Assembly (NCBI GenBank): GCA_028280845.1
Contig: JANQKZ010000035.1
Location: forward strand, 305,453 to 369,452
From: Opitutales bacterium
Lineage (GTDB): Bacteria > Verrucomicrobiota > Verrucomicrobiia > Opitutales > JABSRG01
Reading direction: 5' to 3'
Length of the DNA stretch: 64,000 nt
Part shown: in pieces, positions 28,400 to 36,136 of the stretch
Numbering within the stretch: the first letter of the stretch is position 1
Layout: each line of letters starts with the position of its first letter
The notes under the pieces: generated by a model
What the model was told of the DNA's origin: nothing
Database searches by the model: none
The model's input: only the letters and a program-made list of their open reading frames with translations
Program-made: the position numbers and the translations under genes

Positions 28400-29234
28400 G
28401 GAATTTGCCGAACACCGGCCGATTCTCTATCACCTCGTGGACAATACTGATGCATTGAACCGGCGTATCGCCCGGGAGGCCGTCAATGCAATCAAGGCAG
28501 CGGGAGAGGCCAATCGCCAGGTCATGATGATTTTGCCGGTCGGCCCCCTGGATTTCAGTTACTGGGCGGAGTTATGCAATCGGGAGCGCGTTTCGTGCGA
28601 GCCGTTAGTTTCGGTCAACATGGACGAATATCTGGACGCGGAGGATCGTTTGGTCAGTCGCGACCATCCCCTGAGTTTTCGGAAGTTCATGCGGGAATCC
28701 CTGGTGGACCCGTTAGATAGGGAATTGCGGCCTCGCACGACAAACCTGCATTTTCCAGATCCATTACGCCCGGAAGCAACCACGGAGCTGGTTGAAGCCC
28801 ATGGTGGGGCGGACCTCTGTTATGGTGGGGTGGGGATTTCCGGCCATATTGCGTTCAACGATCCTCCCGAACCGGATGACCCGGCAACAGACGAGGAGGT
28901 GCGCAATTGGAAGACCCGTGTGTTGACCATCAACCGTGAGAGTTGCACCCAGATGGCAATGGGAGGCGTGGACGGAAATTGGAATATCCTTCCCCGGCGT
29001 GCGATCACGGTGGGCATGTATGAAATCCTCTTGAGTAAGAAAATCCACCTGACCTTCATGCGCAACTGGCATGCGGGGACCCTGCGTCGATCCTTGTTTG
29101 GGCCCATGAATCGGGAATGCCCGGCCTCCTTTGTCCAGACCCACTCCAAGGTGGAGGTCACCCTTACCCGCCTGGCGGCGAATGTGCCAGGTTACAACCT
29201 TGGACAGGCAACCGGGGAAGGCGAGGAGGAATGA
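28344..29234 (+). CDS. NagB-family sugar isomerase/deaminase with altered active site
   Basis: 296 residues related to glucosamine-6-phosphate deaminase. Conserved parts are VSVNMDEYLD (equivalent to the Asp72 region of E. coli NagB) and GGVGISGHIAFNDPP. In NagB the latter is GGVGNDGHIAFNEP, so the catalytic Asp141 is Ser and Glu148 is Asp here, while His143 is kept. The phosphate loop TGGTP is replaced by VGPLD, and the Lys208 region reads NWHAGTL. It is therefore probably not a standard GlcN6P deaminase; an isomerase for a different sugar is more likely. The ATG at 28344 lies inside the preceding gene, and the stop overlaps the aldolase start (ATGA). Confidence 0.8.
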   Translation: MSANSNSTARRDYYQLRFEEFAEHRPILYHLVDNTDALNRRIAREAVNAIKAAGEANRQVMMILPVGPLDFSYWAELCNRERVSCEPLVSVNMDEYLDAEDRLVSRDHPLSFRKFMRESLVDPLDRELRPRTTNLHFPDPLRPEATTELVEAHGGADLCYGGVGISGHIAFNDPPEPDDPATDEEVRNWKTRVLTINRESCTQMAMGGVDGNWNILPRRAITVGMYEILLSKKIHLTFMRNWHAGTLRRSLFGPMNRECPASFVQTHSKVEVTLTRLAANVPGYNLGQATGEGEEE

Positions 29235-30127
29235 AGCCGGTAAGTACGGGTCCCCTGGCGGAGGCTGCCCGGAGCGGGGGTTACGCGGTGCCGGCCTTCA
29301 ATACCAACGGCGCCACCTATGATATCACCCGGGCCGCGCTGGAGTCGGCTCAGGAGGCGCGTTCCCCGATGATCTTGCAGGTTTACGAACCGAATACGGA
29401 CTACCGCGGGTATGATTATTTCGTCCAGCAGGTCCGCTTTCTCTGTGACGACCTGGGCATCACCGTACCGATTGCCATCCATTTGGATCATGGACATAGT
29501 TTGGAATCGGTGATGCGGGCCATCCGCGCCGGTTTCACCTCTGTGATGATTGATGCTTCCCATTCCTCCCTCGAGGAAAATGCGGAAATCTCCCAGCGTG
29601 TCATCGAACTGGCCCGTCCTCTTGGTGTTTCCGTAGAGGCGGAGATTGGTTATGTTACGGGAAACGAGGCTCCTCCGGGCCCACAAGTCGGGCGGACCCC
29701 AATCCCTGAGCGCCCGGTAAAGGCAGGTGCGCGGACTCAACCGGAAGAGGCCCTGGTCTTTCTCGAAAAGGCGAAGGTGGATTTATTGGCGGTTGCGGTA
29801 GGGACCACGCATGGGGTTTACCAAAGCCAGACGGATATTGATTTTAGTTTACTGAAGGAGCTGCGGCGTGTCGTGCCGGTTCCCCTCGTTCAACACGGAA
29901 CGGGGGGAATCGCCCTGCAGGACCTGGGTCGGATCCGGGAAGCGGGCATGGCAAAGGTTAATTTCGGGGAGGTGTTTCGGTATGCCTATATTGATCATTT
30001 CATGGATGCAGCGGATACCGAGGAACACCATTGGCACCCCTGGAGGATCATGCAGGAAGTTAAGCATCGTCTAAAAACCCAAATGCTCGAAATCATTCAC
30101 GTGCTGGGTGCGGAAGGGAGAGCCTAG
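29231..30127 (+). CDS. Class II fructose/tagatose-bisphosphate aldolase family
   Basis: 298 residues from ATG 29231, which has GAGGAGG upstream and overlaps the previous stop; a longer frame from 29117 is not credible. Zinc-dependent class II aldolase features are GYAVPAFNTNG, AIHLDHGHSLESV (catalytic Asp and zinc His), SVMIDASH, VSVEAEIG, AVAVGTTHGVY (zinc His) and PLVQHGTGG (zinc His). The length is typical. It cleaves a ketose 1-phosphate or 1,6-bisphosphate to dihydroxyacetone phosphate and an aldehyde. With the NagB-like and amidohydrolase genes it forms a three-gene catabolic operon under the shared operator. The ketose is not identified. Confidence 0.9.
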   Translation: MKPVSTGPLAEAARSGGYAVPAFNTNGATYDITRAALESAQEARSPMILQVYEPNTDYRGYDYFVQQVRFLCDDLGITVPIAIHLDHGHSLESVMRAIRAGFTSVMIDASHSSLEENAEISQRVIELARPLGVSVEAEIGYVTGNEAPPGPQVGRTPIPERPVKAGARTQPEEALVFLEKAKVDLLAVAVGTTHGVYQSQTDIDFSLLKELRRVVPVPLVQHGTGGIALQDLGRIREAGMAKVNFGEVFRYAYIDHFMDAADTEEHHWHPWRIMQEVKHRLKTQMLEIIHVLGAEGRA

Positions 30128-30250
30128 GGCGTGGTCTTCTCAGCGGTTACAAGGTGTCAGCGCAGGAGCATTCCACGAAGAGACTGGGGAAGCACTTTTT
30201 TCATTTCTCTTTTTTCTGACCGTTCCCAACCCCCAAAGAATCCCCAAGTA

Positions 30251-31531
30251 ATGCGTAATCTCTCTTTCTTCCTCGCCGCCGCTGTTGTTCTGTGGAATAC
30301 GGCTCTAAACGCCGATGATCTCTGGTTGGGAGTGCCACCTCCCGGCTCCGTTTACGTGGAGGTCGCCACGCATCAGGACCAGCAAGATTGGCGGGTTACC
30401 AATCCCATGGCATCCGACCCCAGGCCCCACCGGCATTTACCCAACCCGATTTTGACGATCCACCTCGACTCCCTGGAAGGAGCGGTTCGAGCCGAGGCGA
30501 TTCTCGACCGTTGGGGCGGACACTACAAAACCCTGGATCCGCGGATCCGATTCAACGGCCATCCCTGGTTAGATGTTCCCTTTCCGAGAAAGCCTCCCGC
30601 CAAGGTTGAACCCCAGCGACAGTATTTCCACGACAATCCGGTCATACCGATTCCCCTGGAGTACCTGGTGGAGGGCGTGAACAGTTTTCAGGCTACCACA
30701 AGCCACGAAAATCCCGAGGGCTGGGGCCAGTGGGGTCTGTATTCCCTGATCCTGCGGGTTTATTATGATCCGGAAAAAGTGTCTCATCCTTCCGGACGGA
30801 TTGTATCCCCGAAGCAGGGGGCAACCATGGGAGAGAATCCTACCATCGCCATCGAAGCTTCGTCTCGAAATGGGGTCGCCCAGGTGGATGTGTTGGCCTG
30901 GTATGAGGGCTACGACGAAAATGGGGACGGCGTGTGGCTGGATTGGCACGGCGGGAATTTTCAACCGGTCCGGGGTGAGCCCGCAGACCTGATGGAGCAT
31001 GTCGGTACCCTTTGGCGTGCTCCTTATGAAATTACCTGGGACACCCGCTGGGTGCCTGATCAGGCACCTGGTAAGGTCAAACTCGTCGCGCGAATTCTGG
31101 ACAGCCTCGGGACCTGGACCGTAACCGAACCTGTAGAAGGCTTGTCCCTGGAGCGGGTGGGGGAAAGCGTCCAATTATTTAAACCTGGGCCCCTGCCAGA
31201 ACGTTTTGGTGTTCGTACCGGTCGAGAAATGAAATTCTGCATGATTTCCCTACCCCCCGATTTAAAACTGTACAATATCCTCGAGGCCGGGCTCCACCTG
31301 CGGACCTGGCATGGCTGGGATGGTCATCACAAACCCTTTAAACTGAACGCGTGGAGCCATTCCGTTGATGGGAAGAACCATCACTACGATTATGATATCC
31401 ACCTGGTCCCCCCAGCGGAGCTTGTCCCGGGTGACAATCGGTTCGAAGTTCACTCCGAGACCGTTCACCATTCGCTGGAGGTCCTCTGGCCAGGTCCCGC
31501 TTTGACCGTGCGCTTCCAGACCGACCGTTGA
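30251..31531 (+). CDS. Secreted protein of unknown function with Ig-like middle region
   Basis: 426 residues from ATG 30251, which opens with a signal peptide (NLSFFLAAAVVLWNTALNA); a longer in-frame start at 30131 is unlikely. I do not recognise a family. The first part (about 20-190) is beta-rich and ends in PEGWGQWGLYSLILRVYYD. Residues about 195-330 look Ig-like (HPSGRIVSPKQGATMGENPT, IAIEASSRNGVAQVDVLAWY). The last part (about 345-426) may be another beta-sandwich (HGWDGHHKPFKLNAWSHSVD). Probably a binding or accessory protein in glycan handling. It is 123 bp after the aldolase gene; no copy of the shared operator is visible. Confidence 0.75.
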   Translation: MRNLSFFLAAAVVLWNTALNADDLWLGVPPPGSVYVEVATHQDQQDWRVTNPMASDPRPHRHLPNPILTIHLDSLEGAVRAEAILDRWGGHYKTLDPRIRFNGHPWLDVPFPRKPPAKVEPQRQYFHDNPVIPIPLEYLVEGVNSFQATTSHENPEGWGQWGLYSLILRVYYDPEKVSHPSGRIVSPKQGATMGENPTIAIEASSRNGVAQVDVLAWYEGYDENGDGVWLDWHGGNFQPVRGEPADLMEHVGTLWRAPYEITWDTRWVPDQAPGKVKLVARILDSLGTWTVTEPVEGLSLERVGESVQLFKPGPLPERFGVRTGREMKFCMISLPPDLKLYNILEAGLHLRTWHGWDGHHKPFKLNAWSHSVDGKNHHYDYDIHLVPPAELVPGDNRFEVHSETVHHSLEVLWPGPALTVRFQTDR

Positions 31532-31558
31532 TTCCTTTCCCGCTCTCCTGCTTTACCA

Positions 31559-31598
31559 TTGACGCAGGGACCACCTTTATTTATTTCGATAACAAAAA
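31559..31598 (+). promoter_or_regulatory. Promoter with shared operator, small secreted protein
   Basis: TTGACG (31559-31564), 16-bp spacer, then TTATTTCGATAACAAAAA (31581-31598). The ATG of the next gene is at 31602, giving a predicted leader of about 9 nt, as at the SSS symporter. Confidence 0.68.
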
Positions 31599-31601
31599 AA
31601 T

Positions 31602-32471
31602 ATGGACCTCCCCGTGCTCCACTCAAGGACCCCGACCTTAAATCGTCCCTACGGTTTAAACAGACAAGGGGTATTTCTCCTTATCCTTGGCATTCTAGGT
31701 TTGAGCTTTGGAGGCTTGGTTGCTCAGGAGAATAGACCGCCTCCAGGTGGGCGGTTGCGTCCTCCCCCCCTGCCAAGGGAGGCCTCCATCCTGGAGTCTG
31801 TGGAGGGGAGGGTCTGGGTGCAGCGGGCCTTTTTGCCCTTCGAAGGAAATCTCCGGCTTTATGGTTGCGTAGTGGGTTCGCCAAGCGGCGCCCATTATGG
31901 CTATGACCTGGAGACGGGCTCCATTTTAATGGTATGGCGAGGTCCCTTTGCGGATTTGACGGAACTCTGGTTTGACCGTGCCTTTAATCAGACGGCCGAG
32001 CCGATCGAGGGTGCGTTATGGATGAACGCCCGGCCCCTGTTCGCGGTCTTTCCCCGGCGGCTATTGAAATACCCGGAGGGCTGGCTGGTGACCGCTCATC
32101 CCCTGTTTTCCTACGAGGGTTATGAACTGGAGCCCGACGGCCAACCGGTCTTCATTTTCCATTTCGAAAGGCTCCGTGTTCGGGACCGGATTGCTTCAGA
32201 TTCGGACGGTTCAGGATTGACCCGCCAGGTGAAGTTTTCAGGGAAGCTGAATGACTGGAATACTTGGCTGCTGGTCGCAGAAGGAGCGGAAATCACCTCA
32301 AGCCCAAATGGTAGCGAATGGGTAATCCCGGACTCCGGGCTGAGAATTCAATGGCCTTCGGATTCTAAGCACCGCCCTGAAATCCGAGACAATGGATCCA
32401 ATCTTCAATTAGTCGTGCCCTTAACCAAGGAAACGCTGGAGGAACCGTTGGAGTATACGCTCACCTGGTGA
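31602..32471 (+). CDS. Secreted protein of unknown function preceding propeller-cupredoxin gene
   Basis: 289 residues. The N-terminal 20 residues are polar, then a hydrophobic segment (GVFLLILGILGLSFGGLVAQ) forms a signal peptide or anchor. The mature part starts Pro-rich (RPPPGGRLRPPPLP) and continues as beta-rich sequence with RLYGCVVGSPSGAHYGYDLE and MVWRGPFADLTELWFDRAF. That resembles, without proof, the domain found in front of sorbosone-dehydrogenase-like domains in PVC-phylum proteins. The next gene, 18 bp on, encodes such a propeller, so the two products probably act together. There is no Shine-Dalgarno sequence and the leader is very short. Confidence 0.75.
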   Translation: MDLPVLHSRTPTLNRPYGLNRQGVFLLILGILGLSFGGLVAQENRPPPGGRLRPPPLPREASILESVEGRVWVQRAFLPFEGNLRLYGCVVGSPSGAHYGYDLETGSILMVWRGPFADLTELWFDRAFNQTAEPIEGALWMNARPLFAVFPRRLLKYPEGWLVTAHPLFSYEGYELEPDGQPVFIFHFERLRVRDRIASDSDGSGLTRQVKFSGKLNDWNTWLLVAEGAEITSSPNGSEWVIPDSGLRIQWPSDSKHRPEIRDNGSNLQLVVPLTKETLEEPLEYTLTW

Positions 32472-32489
32472 GCTCAACGAACATTTTTC

Positions 32490-34589
32490 ATGAAATTATC
32501 GAAAGTGAAAAAGCTAATTTGGGGATACCAGATTTTCAGGGGTAGTGTAGGGTGTTCCAGGCTTGGGGCCTGGAGCGCCCTACTTTTTCTCTGCCTCTCA
32601 AATCCTGGCACGGGCCAACCCCCGCATAACGACCATTTTGCCCTGACCGAGCGCTTCCATTCCGAATCCGAAGCCCAGATTTTGCGGGAAGCCCAGTATT
32701 GGGAGCGCTTGCCCCTGCCCATTCCGGAGGGGGTAATCCCGGAGATCAGCGGGATGGTCACGATTCCTGATCGCCGCTTGTTGGTCACCACGCGCCGGGG
32801 TGAGTTATGGTATGTTGACGGGGCTTATGAAGACGATCCCCAACCGGTCTTTACCCGGTTTACCTCTGGATTGCATGAGCCCCTGGGAATCAGTCAAGCT
32901 CCAGAGGGCGGATACTATGTAGTGCAACGATCCGAGCTCACGCACATCGAGGACCGGGACGGAGATGGGCAGGCCGACTGGTTTCGAAAGGTCTTTAAGA
33001 TCCCGGTGTCGGGAAATTACCATGAATTTGCCTTTGGGCCTTACCTCACACGGGAGGGCAATATCAGGATTAACCTGATGTTGGCCTACAATGCAGCCTT
33101 TCAGTCCTCGGTTCCCTGGCGCGGGTGGATCCTGGAAGTGACCCCCGAAGGCTACGTGACTCCCATTGCCTCGGGTTTGCGAGCAGGTGCCGGAGCCGTC
33201 CTCAGCTCCGGCGGCGACTGGTTTTTTACTGAGAATCAGGGGGAGTGGGCCGGGACCAGTTATATTTCTCATATCGAGCCCGGGGATTTCCTGGGCCATC
33301 CGCAGTCGTTGGCCTGGAGTCATCTCCCAGGATCCGTTACCCATTTACGCCCGGAGGATATCCCAGACACGGGTTTGCCTCTGGTGGAAGTGGCGGATCA
33401 GATCCCCGGGTTAAAAATGCCTGCCGTGTTCATTCCCTATGCCATCCACGGAGTCTCTCCAAACGGGATTGTGGAGGACACCACCGGGGGGAAGTTTGGC
33501 CCTTTCGAGGGGCAATTCTTTTTCGCCGATTCGGGACAGGCCCGGATCATCCGGGTATCTCTTGAACAAGTAAATGGGGTTTGGCAAGGCGCCACCTATG
33601 CGTTTATGGGGGGCTTTCAAGCACCGGTGGTCCGCCTGGCCTTTGGTGAAGATGGCTCCCTTTTTGTCGGGGAAACGGGACGGGGATGGGGCTCCGTTGC
33701 TCCGTTGGCCGAAGGGTTCGAGCGGGTGCGATGGAAGGGGAATATGCCTTTTGAAATTCAGGAGGCTAAAATCGAACCTGATGGATTTACCCTGCACTTC
33801 ACCCGGCCGGTGGATCGGAAAAGTGCGGAGAGCCTGTTTAGCTATGGCGTGAGTAGCTTTACTTACGGTTATGGTTCTGACTATGGTAGCCCACCCATCA
33901 ACCGGTTGAGCTGTCCCATTCGAAAGGTTGTCGTGGCGGAAGATGGGATGAGCGTGAGGCTGGGCGTGCTCTGTCTGCGTGAGGGCTATATCCATGAGAT
34001 CCGGACCTCTGGGATCAGGGCGGCGGACACTGGTGAACCGCTGCTGCATAACAATGCTTACTATACCATCCTTTCGCGCCCGGACGGGGACCGTATCGTA
34101 CCGCTGGAGGAGGAGCTGGCGGCGGATTGCACCCCAATGATCCCGGAGGACGCCTATAAGTCCACGCCCAAGCATCCGACCGAGCGCCCCGATTTTTTTT
34201 CCCGCCACGGGGATCAGATTATTCATCTCGGCACCGCTCCGGGAATGAAATTTGATAAGACCTTACTGGAGGTCAGGGCTGGCTCGCAGTTTCAACTGGT
34301 CTTTCGCAATACCGATGAAATGATGCACAATTTTGTTTTATGTTTGCCCGGCAAAGGACAGGAAGTGGGCATGGCTGCGCTGCACATGGGGATCGATGGC
34401 ATGGCCAATAACTATGTCCCGGATAGCGATCTTGTGCTCTACCATACCGCGATCATCCAACCCGGTGCGTCAGAACGGCTGTTCCTGGTCGCTCCCGAGG
34501 TCCCCGGAGACTATGATTACGTCTGTACCATCCCCGGCCACGCAATGGTGATGAATGGCATTTTAAGGGTGCTCCCTGCCGATGAATGA
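32490..34589 (+). CDS. Sorbosone-dehydrogenase-like propeller fused to cupredoxin domain
   Basis: 699 residues, with a signal peptide ending near residue 43 (LGAWSALLFLCLSNPGTGQ). Residues about 85-400 form a beta-propeller of the L-sorbosone/PQQ glucose dehydrogenase type (GLHEPLGISQAPEGGYYVVQ, VLSSGGDWFFTENQGEW, VRLAFGEDGSLFVGETGRG). Residues about 415-540 are a bridging beta domain (FTRPVDRKSAESLFSYGVSS). Residues about 580-697 are a plastocyanin/azurin-like domain whose ligands are visible: His in EMMHNF (about 613), then Cys, His and Met in YVCTIPGHAMVMNG (about 678-688). The combination suggests a periplasmic sugar oxidation that passes electrons to copper. No heme motif (CXXCH) is present. 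Confidence 0.88.
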   Translation: MKLSKVKKLIWGYQIFRGSVGCSRLGAWSALLFLCLSNPGTGQPPHNDHFALTERFHSESEAQILREAQYWERLPLPIPEGVIPEISGMVTIPDRRLLVTTRRGELWYVDGAYEDDPQPVFTRFTSGLHEPLGISQAPEGGYYVVQRSELTHIEDRDGDGQADWFRKVFKIPVSGNYHEFAFGPYLTREGNIRINLMLAYNAAFQSSVPWRGWILEVTPEGYVTPIASGLRAGAGAVLSSGGDWFFTENQGEWAGTSYISHIEPGDFLGHPQSLAWSHLPGSVTHLRPEDIPDTGLPLVEVADQIPGLKMPAVFIPYAIHGVSPNGIVEDTTGGKFGPFEGQFFFADSGQARIIRVSLEQVNGVWQGATYAFMGGFQAPVVRLAFGEDGSLFVGETGRGWGSVAPLAEGFERVRWKGNMPFEIQEAKIEPDGFTLHFTRPVDRKSAESLFSYGVSSFTYGYGSDYGSPPINRLSCPIRKVVVAEDGMSVRLGVLCLREGYIHEIRTSGIRAADTGEPLLHNNAYYTILSRPDGDRIVPLEEELAADCTPMIPEDAYKSTPKHPTERPDFFSRHGDQIIHLGTAPGMKFDKTLLEVRAGSQFQLVFRNTDEMMHNFVLCLPGKGQEVGMAALHMGIDGMANNYVPDSDLVLYHTAIIQPGASERLFLVAPEVPGDYDYVCTIPGHAMVMNGILRVLPADE

Positions 34590-34616
34590 ACGGTGGTTCC
34601 CATGCACGGCTCATGT

Positions 34617-34636
34617 CCCAATCGATTGAGATTGGG
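34617..34636 (+). other. Small hairpin before the MFS gene
   Basis: CCCAATC-GATTGA-GATTGGG forms a 7-bp stem ending two bases before the ATG at 34639. It has no T-run, so it is not a clear terminator; it could modulate translation of the MFS gene. Confidence 0.4.
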
Positions 34637-34638
34637 AA

Positions 34639-36024
34639 ATGGATGCCGCCAAGGTATTCCCCTTAAATCCTCAACCCAACCTCCTCCTTCTTCTGGGAAC
34701 CTTCAAGACAAAGTCCTTTGAGCCTGGTTCACACCCCGTACGTTGGGGGATCCTAGTCCTGTTATTTTTTGCCTTCACGATCAACTTTGTGGACCGTCAG
34801 GTGCTTTCGCTGGCCGCCCCCTTAATACGGGAGGAGTTCAATTTGAGCAACACGGACTACGGGTTGATCGTATTCTGTTTCATGCTGGGGATGACTCTCG
34901 GCCAGATTCCGGTCGGCATGATGATTGACCGTTTCGGGGCACGAATCGGCTTTTCCGTTATCCTCACCGGCTGGTCCGTGGTAAACATGCTGCATGGCCT
35001 GGCCAGCTCCCTGGTGCAACTCTGCGTCCTGCGTGTCCTCTTCGGGCTGAATCAATGCGGGACCTATTCCGGGGGAACCAAGATCCTGGGCCAGTGGTTT
35101 CGCCCTCGAGAACGTGCCTTGGCGGCTGGGATTTTCAATAGCGGAACCCTCATTGGGGCCATCCTCGCCCCGCCCATCGTTGTTTTTCTGATTCAAAGCG
35201 TTGGTTGGCGCTGGAGTTTTGTCATTCCCAGCGTGGTCGGCCTGGTCTGGCTCATTCCCTGGCTTTATCTCTATTGGGAGCCGTGGCGCCATCCCTGTTT
35301 ATCGGTGGAAGCGCGCAAGGCCGAACGTGACGCCTTCGAAACCTCGGATTCCTCCCAGGATGACGAGGAAGGCGCCCAGCCCTCCGTCTGGATGCTGCTG
35401 TACCTGGCCCCGGTCTGGGGCGTGACCTTGATGCGGACTTTTGGGGGACCGGTGACCCACTTTTATTGGTATTGGCTTCCTGAATACTTGAAAAACGACC
35501 GCGGGATGACCCTGGTGGAAATCGGCCTGCTCGCCTGGCTGCCATTTTTTTGTGGTGGGGTGGGACAAATCGGTGGCGGCTGGCTCTCCAGCCACCTGAT
35601 CCGTCGGGGATGGACGGTGAACCGGGCCCGCAAATCCGTAATCTGGTTGGGAACCTTGCTCTGCCTTCTGGCGGTTTTTATCCCCATGGCTCCAAGTGCA
35701 GCCGGTGCCCTGACCCTGATCTGCCTGGCCGCTCTGGGGATCAACGCTATCTCCGCCAACCTGATCAGCATCATTGGTGACCTGTTTCCCCAAAAAGTGT
35801 TGGCCCGGGTGAGCGCGATTACCGGAGTGGGGGATGGCGCCATGAGCATGACCATGATGTTGTTGACCGGGGTCATCGTGGACCGGTTCTCCTATACCCC
35901 CGTCTTCATCGGAGCTGCCATCCTCCCCGTCCTCACCCTGTTGTCGCTCCTTTTACTCGTCGGGAAAATCCAACCCATTCCCATGAGTAAAATTATAAAA
36001 CGGCCACCCTCGGAAAAAAAATAA
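34639..36024 (+). CDS. MFS transporter, anion:cation symporter (ExuT-like) branch
   Basis: 461 residues with 12 predicted membrane helices beginning at about residue 35 (RWGILVLLFFAFTINFVDRQ). The helix 2-3 region GLIVFCFMLGMTLGQIPVGM and loop MIDRFGARIG are MFS motif A, and QWFRPRERALAAGIFNSG matches the hexuronate/phthalate-type branch. Members carry organic anions such as hexuronates, hexonates and sulfonated or phosphorylated sugars with a cation. That fits uptake of an acidic monosaccharide or sulfonate feeding the operon at 40 kb, but specificity is inference. The start codon has no clear Shine-Dalgarno sequence; a later start just before the first helix is possible. Confidence 0.9.
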   Translation: MDAAKVFPLNPQPNLLLLLGTFKTKSFEPGSHPVRWGILVLLFFAFTINFVDRQVLSLAAPLIREEFNLSNTDYGLIVFCFMLGMTLGQIPVGMMIDRFGARIGFSVILTGWSVVNMLHGLASSLVQLCVLRVLFGLNQCGTYSGGTKILGQWFRPRERALAAGIFNSGTLIGAILAPPIVVFLIQSVGWRWSFVIPSVVGLVWLIPWLYLYWEPWRHPCLSVEARKAERDAFETSDSSQDDEEGAQPSVWMLLYLAPVWGVTLMRTFGGPVTHFYWYWLPEYLKNDRGMTLVEIGLLAWLPFFCGGVGQIGGGWLSSHLIRRGWTVNRARKSVIWLGTLLCLLAVFIPMAPSAAGALTLICLAALGINAISANLISIIGDLFPQKVLARVSAITGVGDGAMSMTMMLLTGVIVDRFSYTPVFIGAAILPVLTLLSLLLLVGKIQPIPMSKIIKRPPSEKK

Positions 36025-36109
36025 CGGCGGAAGCCAGGGGTTGCAACTACACTGCCTTACGAATCGTGCATTGACCGGTAGGTTATAGAGATTCAAGTTT
36101 TAGCTTTAT

Positions 36110-36127
36110 TTATTTCGAAGCCGTATT
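36110..36127 (+). promoter_or_regulatory. Shared operator half-site, PhyH dioxygenase gene
   Basis: TTATTTCGAAGCCGTATT. The left half matches fully but the right half is degenerate and no -35 box lies at 16-20 bp. It is 10 nt before the ATG at 36137. Confidence 0.45.
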
Positions 36128-36136
36128 AATATTCCG

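Noticed and set aside
29117..29230. 38-residue N-terminal extension of the class II aldolase
   Set aside because: It overlaps the NagB-like gene, is Gly/Pro-rich and unlike any aldolase; the ATG at 29231 has a strong ribosome-binding site.
32495..32512. Operator-like sequence TTATCGAAAGTGAAAAAG inside the start of the propeller-cupredoxin gene
   Set aside because: It lies within the coding region, has a shortened left half and no promoter hexamer upstream; likely chance.
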